The notes under the pieces are model-generated. The model saw nothing but the letters and a program-made list of their open reading frames with translations, searched no databases and was not told where the DNA came from. The position numbers and the translations under genes are program-made. 64,000 nucleotides of DNA from Bradysia coprophila (Eukaryota; Arthropoda; Insecta; Diptera; Sciaridae), in the NCBI RefSeq assembly GCF_014529535.1, contig NW_023503302.1, forward strand, positions 922,062 through 986,061, given 5' to 3'. Positions 49,103-60,625 of the stretch are shown in pieces. Numbering within the stretch: the first letter of the stretch is position 1; every line of letters starts with the position of its first letter.

Positions 49103-50258
49103 ACTTTTTATACGTACATGTCAAACGCAACAAATGAAAAATCAATTGAATAGACGTAAATCGAAGCAAATACATTTTTCACGATAATCACAACGTGAGA
49201 AGCTCTATCTGTCAGTATATTGGGACATAATTAATTGTGCTCACTGTGTAACAGCAATATTGTACTTTTAAAACTTCTCCTCGTTACCAGCTAGCACAAA
49301 AAATCTTGTGTCAAGTAACTCTCAGAAATTTTCTCTCCCCTAAGAAAAGCCAATTGCATGCATATTACTCAGGTCATGGGTTAAAGGAGTTCGACTTTTA
49401 CAAATATACCATAAAACTCTGTACTATGGCCTGATAAAATATTGAATTTCAATATAAATTGTTGACACCGAATTTTTTTTAGAGAAAATAGAAGACAAGA
49501 TAATAACCAGAAATGTTTGGTGTTTGTATTTACAGATTGCTTTTGACCTGCTCGAAATGATAATTCGTAGCAAAAACGTTTTAGTACAAACAAATACAGT
49601 AGAAGTTTTGGTCACACGAAAAAGTATCGGATTTAACAGGTTGTATGGCGAATGGATTGCCGTTCGTTCGTACAAGATCTTAAGAGTAGCCTGCGAAAAA
49701 GACATTACAAACTTACACTAGGGACTCTTCGACCCCACTAATGGGATATCGCGCAGCTCGCAATGTGGTTAACAACCTGGTCTGCGGTTTGCCAAACAAC
49801 ATAATCTGCTCGAATGGTTTAAGTGCGTTGAAAGCTATTAGCTCCTACAAAGTCAACACTCTCTTAGTACTCAACTGCAGAAACAACCCCATCTTTCACT
49901 GCCGACGAAGCATGTCGGAGAATAAAGATAGTATTGCTCAAAATGGGGTGGACCTGTAAAATATTCTCGTTTAAACTGATTCGTTCGACACACACTGTTC
50001 ACAGTTAAATCAAGACATGGTAAATCAGAATGACTAGAAAAGCATTTGGATAATTGTTAAGCAGTTCCAAAGGTTAATGTTTCGTGTCAGTTGTACTATG
50101 AAGATCCAAGATCCATTTAGAATTTTTGATACGTTAATCAGCTGCTCAGCTCAGCTTATTAACACTCTGGTATATAAAAACAGTGCCAACAACTGGCTGA
50201 AAAAATTTAATGACTGTACTAATTTTGTATAAATATTCAATACTCACGCAATCAACAG
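49103..50258. other. Spacer downstream of Hs3st-B
   Basis: Holds the sulfotransferase 3' UTR. No other coding sequence recognised. Confidence 0.5.
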
Positions 50259-50260
50259 GG

Positions 50261-50424
50261 CACTGACAAAAAAGAGATGAAAATCTTACCTGTTGTCTCC
50301 AGGTAATATATGTTGCCGCTGAATGTTTTCTGTATAGAGAGCTACAGCTGTGGAAGCTACTGTAGGTTACCTGGAGACAAATTTACCTATAACAGGTAAG
50401 ATTTTCAGCCTCTTTTTGACAGTG
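50261..50424. repeat. MITE-like inverted repeat
   Basis: CACTGACAAAAAAGAG and TTACCTGTTGTCTCCAGGTAA on the left, matched on the right by the inverse ending CTCTTTTTGACAGTG. Arms about 45-55 bp with a small gap. No clear target-site duplication. Confidence 0.75.
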
Positions 50425-51086
50425 GGTTTCAGGCCTAACTTATAAATAAATTAAAATAAGCTACGACAAACTAATTGGGTAGTTGCCAACCATTTTATTT
50501 TGAGAATCGGAATGGGACGATCCCTTCTGACCTGGAGTTTTAGAAGACACCGGAAGACATTAATATGGTCGATTCGAAGGGTTTTTTTTACTAATTTTTC
50601 AATCGGTCTATACAGATAATACAGGTGCAGAATTAGGTCAGCCCATTCTGATCAAATATTATTGTCGTGATGTGGATAGAGGTTTTAAGTATAATTGTCA
50701 GATTGTACGGACGTTGCTCTTGATGACGAAGCATTAAAAAAATCCGATTAAAGCCTTAAACGTTTTACCTACCTGAAACCATTCTTCATTTCAGCTTTAA
50801 ATATTTATAATTTTCGGAGGGGAAGCAATGACTCCTGACTCATGTGACGAGAGGCATAATGATGAATTCGTTGACAATAAACATACTCAATATTAAAAAT
50901 TCAAAATGTAATTTTGACTTCAATCGTCGATTAACATAAATTGCTAAAAGTATTACTCCGGCGTTGAGCCAGAAGTGATATTGTACTTTGCTTTTAAACT
51001 AGGTAAATAATGAGATAAATTACGTTTAACGTCTTTGCTTTGATTTTTGTTTCAATTTCTTAATAAATCACGAAAGGGATTAAAAA
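50425..51086. other. Spacer
   Basis: AT-rich; contains the 3' UTR of the MFS-like gene on minus. Nothing else recognised. Confidence 0.45.
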
Positions 51087-54000
51087 TCACAAATTTGTCG
51101 ACATAGCGCCAAATAATACGCCCCCTACTATAGCTGTGGAAACAATGTTGGAGGGATTCATTAAATGAAAATCGGTCCCTCTGTTCATGCCAACGCCAAT
51201 ATGACTACTTGGAATGTTTCGGTAAATGCCTTCCTGTGGAATAGGTCTATTTGTGTTTGTAGGCGGTGGAAGCCGGTAAGGATTGCTCGAAATTGTACTT
51301 AAGCGTGGTGCAGGTGGTTCTGCTGGTGTGACTGTTGGAACCACTGACTTTTTTTGTCGTGGATATACTGGTGCAATTTCGAATGGATATGTCGTTGTCG
51401 CTGGCGGTTCAGTTCGCCGAGGATAATTATAAGATCGGAATTCGTCACCTGGTAAGGTTAGTTGCTTGATTAGCTTAATACCGAAAATGTTGTTTCGAAT
51501 ATCCAGCAACGATTTGCCTTGTGTTTTTGGCATATTTATCAGAAACAGTATCATAAGCACTACAGTGGCACATATGAAACTAATCACATGAGCTTTGAAT
51601 GTTAGTACTGGATCGTTTAAGTAATAAACGGCAGATTCTGCATAGAAACGGCAGTACTGAATTATGGTTACCGGAAGGAATTCAATTAAATATCCAATGC
51701 TGAGCACAATTTCAGTTTTTTGAATGGATGAAATTTCCACGAGAACTATGTCGGCTATACAATATCCTGCTCCCATAAATACATAATACATCCATAGTGG
51801 TACGGCTGCTTCCATCAAATTGTCTTCATTGCTGTAGACGACTACAGCTGCTATGAGTCCCAACAGTTGGCACGCACAAAATAAATAAAATAACACGTTT
51901 TTGTTGAAAAATGTATACGCAAGTAGTGCCATTCCGCATCCAGCAAAGGTAATCCATTGGATGAATGCATAGTTTTCCATGTGAGTATGAAGATTAGTCG
52001 CTCGTACCTAGAGAAAAATCTTATTATCACCTATGCATTCGAACCCAAAAACCAAGGAAATTCTAACCGAATAATCCATAACAACGGAGGAAAAAAGCAT
52101 TGTTCCCTTGAGCTTCAAAAATACCAACCAAAATGACGGCGATTTTTGATTGTCTCGGATCTGTACAACAGCATATCCAGGCCGATGTGATGCATCGAAA
52201 GAAGCAATCAATTGTTTTCGATTAAGCACTAATGTCTTCCCCGCATTAGCCTTATTTATGGCATCGTCTAAGCTGCATTTATAATTCAATATTTTGCAAT
52301 ATTGACACACCTCTAATATGCTTATCAATACAATTGAAATGCAGCTAGATGCAAGTATGCATCCACCAATTAATTCATTTATGTTGCGAAGATCGCGATT
52401 CTCATTCATAAGCTGAATTGATAGGGCACAGCCGAACAAATACCAGAAATGGCAAACAGCTAGTCGAAATGAACGTTTCGATGCAGTGACACGAAGTTTT
52501 AAATAACTGAAGCTGGATATGTAGGTGATACCGTGCCCGAGTCCGGAAATGTACACAGCTGGTGTGGCTGGAAAGATCGGAACAGTTTTGTTTCTTTAAT
52601 TTAGTTTCTTCAGCGGAATGGAAGAGATCGTTTGCAATGGTTTTCAGAAAAAGACAATACGGTAATACATAAACAAGGCTGTAACTTTAGTACTTTAGTG
52701 AGTTCCGGGGGTTGAATTTGCACGAAAGAGAAGTGACGCCGCAAATCTACTGAAATGACCAGCCCGCCTTATCTCTTGAAATGTGAAACCTCGAATTAAA
52801 TTGAGGGATTTTTTTGAAAGTGGGCCAGGCTCCGTCGGAGCTATTTTTTGCGACGGTTTGTTCTTATGCCCAGATAGCCCTTGGTCCCAATAGTCCAAAA
52901 CCGCAGTCGTTTAATTTTCATGATTGCGTCTTGGCTGGTGGTGAAGGTGTAAAAATCGAAATAGGGTGTTTTTTATACGTGATTTACTGCCGCTGCAGAC
53001 GATGGACACACATGTGTGGCGGCTCGTTGGATAGGTACTGTCCAGGAGACCCGGGGCAAAGACAGATATCAAATGTGTACTCAAGCACTATTCAAAAATA
53101 AAAAAAAATATGTATCAGTCAAAGGCCGGAAATTTTGATGAGCTTTATTAGGTGATATTTTGTACCTGGTGACTGTTGTTGTACAGATCAGTGGTTGCCC
53201 TGATAGAGGCTTAACCCAGCTCTACAATTATACCTCAATTGCCATAGAAGTGAAAGGTTTCAGGATACTTTTTTGGGTATAAAGCAAATGTCTTCCTTCA
53301 CTCGAAAGCAAAATATTGATTTTAGAAAAATACACGAATTATGCTGTTTTTGATGTCTGCATCCAATGATCTAACCATATACATTCTCCAGGTGCGAGAT
53401 ATCACCTTTTGAAGTTCATCAAAATTTACGGCCTTTGACTGACACAATATTTTTGTTATTTTCGAACAATGGCACAGAACATGTAAGATATCTATGCTTG
53501 TCCCGGTTCTCCTGGACAGTACCTATCCAACGAGTTGCCACACATGTGTGTCCATTGTCTGTAGCGGCAGTAAATCACGTATAAAACACCCTTTTTTCGA
53601 CTTTTGCACCTTCACCACCAGCCAAGACGCAAATATGAAAATTAAAAGACAGCGGTTTTGGACTATTGGGGCCAAGGGCTATCTGGGCATATGAACAAAC
53701 CGCCGCGAAAATAGCTCCGACGGAGCCTGGTCCACATTCAAAAAAATCCCTCATTCACATTCAAAACCGAAAGAAACATTCCTCGCATTCATTAATTGAA
53801 CAGTCTACCTCTATGAATAGAACGATGAAAAAATTACAACAAGGCCTAAGTCAATGTTTTGTCTCTTTCGCTCTCACATATTCGTCTGAAATTGTTCATT
53901 GTTCACAAAGCTATCGAGAAGATAAGCTCTCTAGTGTTTGCAACTGAGAACGTATGCGACGTAACGTTCAAATGATTGCCATCATTAAAATGATAAAATT

Positions 54001-55718
54001 TTGAGACTCATTTACGTTTTAAAAACAAAAACAGTCCAGTCAAGAAGGTCCATGACATGCATGCACATTCGTATGCAGACGTGGAACGCGACGCGATACA
54101 GTTTATTTTCTCGTCATCACTTAAAATTGAAAGATGCGCATTGGACCGTCTAACTTAATACTGGATATTCTGTATTGCTACTGCTGAATGTAATGCCAAA
54201 ATTATGTGAATGGAAATCGATTAATGCTTTGCGATATGGGTATTTGAATATCATAAAATTAATATACAGGTGGCATTATTGACATCGATTTTTGTTATCA
54301 AAAGTTCAATCAAAATAGCGAACGAATTATTATGTATTCCTTAACCGATATAAGTGATGATTAGGGTGCTTCAGTTTCAAAATGTTATATTTTTTTAACG
54401 ATAAATAGACGGGAACGAAATTCGTACTTTCTCTTCGTGCATAAAACGGAATGCTTTTCTCGATTGTAAGAAGTGTTTCGTATCACTCAGAAATGAAGGC
54501 AAAACCTCTCGTCTCCGGGTCGGTTTTAGCAACCTTCAACAGGCCAAGGTATTTTCTTCCAATTAGGTATTTATTCAAATAACTTTCTTTGGCTAGCGAC
54601 GGTATACCGTCTATAGGTGAATTACTGAATGTAAAGGTTCCAACACAAACGCTTTGCTGTAAAGAGTTTTAAGTGATATCGCACTGAAGCGATAGGTATC
54701 TTCTAGTCGTCGTTTCTTCAGTAACTCGCCATTTCTTCAGGAAGACGTCGTTTCTAACCATTTTGTGAAAGGAGTATCCCTTTTACATAATATCTAAGAA
54801 GTGGAGAAACTGCTAGAAGTATTGACTAGAATGAAGAAACATCGCCTAGTCGGCCATTTCATCAGGAAGACGTCGATACTCATGTTTTCGAAACTTCATT
54901 GCAATAGTGTTAATGCAGCGTGAAGATCAATTAAATTGAACTGGCAAAGTGTGTGTGCGTTACTCATTTTGACGTTGCCCTCGATGCCAGTCAGGTTTCA
55001 CCAAATCTCTCGCCGTTAAAACTGCATAGATGCTTTTACTTACAGCGACTACAATCTTTATATTTCTGTCCTGTTTCTGCGAACTCTTTGGTAATCTTCT
55101 GTTTTATTTTCCGCACTACAGAAACAGTACGGAAAAGATCAAATTTACCTTACCGAAAAACATTTCACAATTTGTCGCATTTAGATCCTCACTCACAGCA
55201 CAGCTTCACTTTACATTGAACTACCCTAATTCGATTTCACTATTCTTTAGTCTAAGCTCTTGAACGCACAGAACAATTATGAAACCTTTTTGTATCTACT
55301 CACATATCTGCAACATGAATAGCCCGCCACCGATGCAATACAAAACTGAACAACCGATCAATATGTGAAATTGTTGATAGAGTTCTTGTCTCTTATTTGA
55401 TTTGAATGCACTATAAAGCAAAGCAATTAGAAATGCTGCAGAGAAACCAATGATGTACGGAAAGTAGGTGATGTTCTCTAATTTTTCTTTGTTGGCAAAT
55501 TCAAAAACGTAAAATATATATCCCATAAATAATCCGCTCGGCAGGAAGCATAGTTGCGCTGAAATAGTAAATGAGAAAGTTAACACAATTATTGTTAGGT
55601 AGCGGCATAAAAACGAGAATAATCTCAGGTTACAAAATCTGCAACTCTTACAGACGTGCACATATACAATTTTAAATCGGATGCAAGCTTTACCAATCAT
55701 TTCGGGTATATAATCCAT
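51087..55718 (-). CDS. SLC2-like MFS membrane protein with Pro-rich tail
   Basis: Divergent major-facilitator protein of an insect SLC2-like group; substrate unknown. Four exons: 55718-55694, 55558-55304, 52567-52068, 52007-51087; 566 aa, phases 1, 1, 0. About 12 hydrophobic segments are visible, six (residues ~9-177) and six (~255-430) with a central hydrophilic loop (~178-255). The segment TPAVYISGLGHGITYISSFSYLKLR followed by ASKRSFRL lies where SLC2 proteins have their TM4/intracellular RG motif. Canonical sugar-transporter signatures (GRR, PESPR) are weak or missing, so transport activity is unproven. The tail (~445-566) is Pro/Thr-rich and ends with a short hydrophobic run (IVSTAIVGGVLFGAM). 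The 2.7-kb second intron contains a large inverted repeat; the others are 135 and 60 nt. Exon joins are frame-consistent throughout. Confidence 0.72.
52801..53754. repeat. ~0.95-kb long-inverted-repeat element in an intron
   Basis: Left arm (52801-53177) begins TTGAGGGATTTTTTTGAA and includes GGCTCCGTCGGAGCTATTTT, GGACACACATGTGTGGCGG and CAGTCAAAGGCCGG. The right arm (53388-53754) is its reverse complement with roughly 85-90% match, ending TTCAAAAAAATCCCTCA. The central spacer is about 210 bp. Short peptides readable from the arms are shadows of each other. No transposase seen; no obvious target-site duplication. A non-autonomous element with arms of about 370 bp. Confidence 0.88.
54725..54880. 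repeat. Short direct repeat pair
   Basis: CGCCATTTCTTCAGGAAGACGTCG near 54728 and a close variant with CATCAGGAAGACGTCG near 54850, about 122 bp apart, in the same intron. Confidence 0.6.
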
Positions 55719-58700
55719 TTTCTGTTATGTTCATCGGCTTCCAATTTTCACAAAATTGTTCGAAACATAGTTGTTTGGCTTAATCCAATTGCATACTAGC
55801 AAAGGTGACGAATTACTACTCAGCTTTAACTGAAGCACCAGAGTTAATATTGTATTTGACGATAACAAAATAATGATAAAAAAATGTAACGAAAACAGTT
55901 GTTGTTGCAAAGAGATTTTATTCGATTTAGCATACAATCTTATCACGATTGTCCAAATCAGCTATGATTAAAAAAAATCTCAGCGGTAGTATGTACGCAA
56001 GGCATAGTATAGGTATGTCATGATGTGGTATCGTGTGGAATCTACAAGTAAGATCTTTGGAATCGTAGGATTGATTCTCTTTAGAGATACTTCAGTTAAA
56101 AGAATTGAAGCTTTTGGTCAGCAGGAAAGTTTTTCTAAAAAATAAACTTTCAAAAATGTTCCTGACGTTCTAAAGTTGTTATTTTCTACAATACAATTTC
56201 TACAAGTAACGCATGCAGACATTACAATCGAAAACAATAATAGCTTGATCATGAAAATCCATAATTAGAGCTTTTAATGAAGAACATTGACAGGAAGGCA
56301 AGTTAAAATAAAAAAATATTCACAAAAATAGTGAAAACGAGCTATTTCCTAACCACGATCTAGATGCGCTTTTTGAGTCGCTTTTTCAGTGCGAACATTC
56401 CATCCAATTTTTTACGATGAGCAGCAAAAACAAAATTTAAAAAGAAAATACAAAGCGAGATCAATTTAGTTTGTCTGACGTATGATCATTACAAACCAAA
56501 TGTTCCCCATCGGCCGTACCTTAGCTGCAAAAATTGTCTCTCTTCTTTTTCTCGAAAAATTCCCCTACTAGCACTATACCACAATACGTTTTTAAGTGAA
56601 TGAAAATTTCCCAAATTTCCATGAATTAGAAGTGTTTGTCACTTTTAAGTGGTTTTTTAAGTATTTCAAGTCGATATCAAGACATATTCATATTAGTTTG
56701 ATCAGACTGACGCTGAATAAAAGACCATTAGGTAGAATAGTTCGAGCAAGTAGAAATGAGTTCTGTTATTTTTATTGTGTGATCAAATGAGGAGTAATAG
56801 AATTTTTAATTATGTATTTTGCTCAATGAGAATATCGCATGCGCATTGATCTATGTAAGGTGTAATATTCTCACTGATACTCTACACACCGTGTGTGTAA
56901 GTAAATTCGTATTTTTAGAATATTTTCCTTGTGTGCTATATGCACCACATCGAATAGTAAATTTAAGAACTTATGTGCTACGTCTTGCGATTTCAATGGA
57001 ATTTAAATTTATTTAGAGTAGTAGATTATTGTAGTTTCATCGACATTTTGTTGGATAATCTGAGTAAATTTACATCAAACCAACTAATGAAGTTCCGTCA
57101 GTGCAATGAGCTCTACAGATGGGGCGAATAATCTCAAATTTCATTGGTAGAGCATTTTTGAAAAGAAAATTAGCCGAGATTTTCAAGGAGTTTGTTTTTC
57201 CAAATCTATCCGCTGATCGGTTCCAGCTATTATACATATACACACAACATTTCCGCAATTTTATCGACTTTTACTGTAATAATTCATCCGAAAGTAGGAT
57301 CCCGTAATTTTTGGAAGCTGCGTGTATTTTGTAACGAGACGACTCATTGTATGAGTTACCGTTAGCGACAGCTTGAGATTGAATTAATTGTGTGGATTAC
57401 TATCCAATCTGTAGGCGGTGGCAGCTCACACTGTAACTCTTATCACTAAATCTTACCTACAATTTTGACGCTTGTGAATCCATGTGTTATAATACTTGGA
57501 ACACTAAAGGGCAAGAGTGACGTACAAACTAATTTTAACTTAAAAACTTGTGTTAGTAATATTAATGAAACAGTCACTTTGTACAAAGAAAAACTTTGAA
57601 CAAAGCCACATTTAAAATCGATTGCCGACATTCTGTTTGACAAAGTTCGTTGCGTTCAACTAATTGATCGCGTTAAATTAAGATTCCATGGAAAAGATTT
57701 TCCACTTAGGTATTTTGAAGATATAAAATGAAACAGAAAGAGATCATTATTTTTTTTACAATTTTCCACATACGTTTACACTGCTTGTAGTTTGTGTATA
57801 GCCGCCGTTTGAGTATGATTTCAAAATATTGTTCGTTTTTTGATAAAAAAAGAATTAATGTGTGAATCTTGATATTATCACAACGAAAGGAAAAACTAAA
57901 TTATTTATAAAGATCGGTATAAAAATATTTTCATTTTTCTTAAAAAAAAAGTTTATTTAACACAACCATAACACCACCTTGATGGCATCGAAAACAGTTG
58001 ATGAATAACTGAGAAGTAAATAAATAAAGAATAAAAAAAAGAAAATAGAAGAAGACCAAGAGTAACATCAAATTGCAATAAAATGCCCTTGGATAAACAA
58101 ATAAGACGAATATTTAGTGACTTATCAAAAGAGATTGCAATTTCTTTTCCAATTTATTCGTAAATGCAATGTGGAAATGTGAAAATTTTTTAGGTGAAAA
58201 ACGCATGTTGATATTTAAAATACATTCACCGAATAAATGTGGAATGATTCACTTTACAAGTCTTGATCGTCTACACAGCCAAATTTAAAACGATTTATAA
58301 AAACGTATGTGTGAAATATTATTTTGATTTTTTTATATATATGAAAGTGTGCTCATCAAAGAAAGAAAATCGGCAAACTATGCTGTATTGAAGGTAAAAC
58401 GCGTAAGATAAACAAATTAAATATTTTGTTTTCAGTTTTTTTTTTTCTTTCTTTCTTACTTTCGTGGATCGAATTTGGATCATATCGAAAAGAATTTTTT
58501 TTTTATTTTCAATATTTTTTCGGTATTACACTTTCAATATTTATATCAAATATACAAAAAAAAGTTGTATTCGATTCGCTTGAGAATCACGCAAAAATTT
58601 TGTTTATTGTTTCTTATTTTCTACTCATTCTTAGCAATAAAAAAATGTAGGGAATTTGTTTTAAAAATATTTCTAGTGAAAATACGATTTTGTTGTTTCG

Positions 58701-59557
58701 AATCAAATCGAGGTAAAATCCAATGACTGTACGATCACGTTTATAGAATTTTTCTTTTCATTCCATATCTCTTATAAGTTATGGCAATAAATGTCTAAGT
58801 TTGTATATAATTGTGAATGGTGTAAATGGTGGAGATGACTCGAACATTTGTATAAATTCCAAAAAGTGAAATTGGGAAGTATCGATTTTATAAAATTTAT
58901 TTAAAAAAAACAACAACAACGTGTGTAAGGACAAGAAGGCTATTTTAGTTGACCGTTTTCATCGTTTTCATGAACATTCCACCAAAAACCAGAACAAGAA
59001 TAGCTCACCAATGTTTTTCACACCGGAATATTAATAAACGCGTCAAAATCTGCATTGCTGTTGGTAGGTAATTACAACGAGAATGAATTTCGAATTACGA
59101 TCTCAATCAATTCCCAAAGTAGATGCATCCGTTTTATACGAAATAAAAAAAAATCTTTAGCTAGATCAACAATATGGTCGTATAACTTCGATAACTTTGT
59201 ACGGTTTTGTCATCTGTTATCCATAGCGACGACAAAAGCAAGCGATTATTTCGCTTGAGATATAATTATTGCCTTTTACAGCGAAATATATATTAAAGCT
59301 GATGAAGTACTAGATTTTGCGTGGTTCTGGTGGTCTGCGGAACGTCGAAAATTTGAAACTCGAACGAATTTCTATTCTATACTGTCTCTGTGATCATACT
59401 GCGATCTTACATCCGTGTGTGATATATCACTAAATTGAAAAATAGATTTTACAAATATTCTCCTCGATTTCTCAACATTATACGATCAACTTACTGTATT
59501 AACTTATTTATGTAGTTACTAGTCACACTTCCTAATATATTTACGTCCCTAACACGG
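55719..59557. other. AT-rich spacer
   Basis: Contains the upstream region of the MFS-like gene on minus. Long T/A runs at 57.9-58.7 kb. No coding sequence recognised. Confidence 0.5.
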
Positions 59558-59671
59558 GTGAAGTAAACTAAAATAAAGAGTTACTGATATATCCACGTCG
59601 GTTACGTACACTACGGCCAAGCGTAACCAACGTGGATGTATCAAGTAACTCTTAGTTTTAGTTTACTTCAC
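59558..59671. repeat. Foldback hairpin
   Basis: Arms of about 49 bp, GTGAAGTAAACTAAAATAAAG... and its inverse ending CTTAGTTTTAGTTTACTTCAC, with inner GATATATCCACGT / ACGTGGATGTATC and a 15-nt loop. The ends resemble those of the hairpin at 32556 (GTGAARTAA / TTAYTTCAC). Confidence 0.8.
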
Positions 59672-60625
59672 TTTAAATAACAATTTTATTAAAAATAAAT
59701 ATTGAAAAAATGCTTCATCCCCACTTTTATATAGAAAATAGTCCAAATAGATCGAAATTTGGGTTCCTAGAATATGTGACCCAAGTGAATACATCGAGGA
59801 ACTCTTTATTTCAGTTGATCTCACTCTTATCATCAATAAATAATGAATAATCGCACACAAAAAACTCAAAAAAGCGGAAAAGAACGATAAAATTTCGTCG
59901 ATTGGGGTAGACTTTCACTAAAGTCGCTCCAATCCTTTGTAGCTAAACTTATCCAAGGATTTTTTCCATAGTACTACAGACGCCAGGCCATCTTACCATG
60001 CATACCACTGATTTGTGTCACTGCTGGCGGTCGGGACTTGGGAAAATCACTTATTTTTCACCTAAAATCATTGATATCACAAACAGGTCAATATGGAACT
60101 GGTGGTGTGTATACTCAAAATGTGCGTCGCTTCAAGGCCTACAAGACTAGCGCAAAAAGTTTTTTCACAAAATTATTTCACTCGACTAATTGCAATAAAA
60201 TGATTTTGGGACTCTTTTGGCAGGCCCTTACTTCATGACATCGATCGTCGACTATAAAATAAAGTTCACCAAATCGAATCGAATGAGCTATAACTCAATA
60301 ATATCCGTGACCCCTTGTTCCAAAGTTGTTTGAGGATTTCGCGATTTCACTCTTGAGAAAAAGCCATTTTTCAACGATATTGGTTCAGGTTCAAGCAACA
60401 AATTGTTTTTCTCAATTGCTAAACAATTATTCCCAACAAGAACAAATAATTCCTTCTTAAGATTCATCTAAAATTCTTTTTTATAATTTTCGTGATTATT
60501 TCTTTTAGTCTGACAATGGAATCGTTCGAAAATAGTGCTGGGAATGTCGAGGCATTAAGAGGAACATAGAAATAATTACTTCAAAAAGATGATGTTCACT
60601 GGAGGAAACCGGAAAAGAGCTGGAA
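59672..60625. other. Upstream region of the PKC delta N-terminal exon
   Basis: An in-frame TAG at 60533 and TGA at 60590 lie before the AUG used. Two short out-of-frame AUG frames (60517 and 60590) would be uORFs if this part is in the mRNA. A possible acceptor (TTCTTTTAG) ends at 60508. Confidence 0.45.

Noticed and set aside
52695-52898. Open frames at the ends of the long inverted repeat (also 53494-53947)
   Set aside because: The two frames read the same palindromic arms and resemble each other only for that reason; no domain.
58426-58726. Phe/Ile/Leu-rich open frames
   Set aside because: Translation of T/A-rich low-complexity sequence; no real protein signal.
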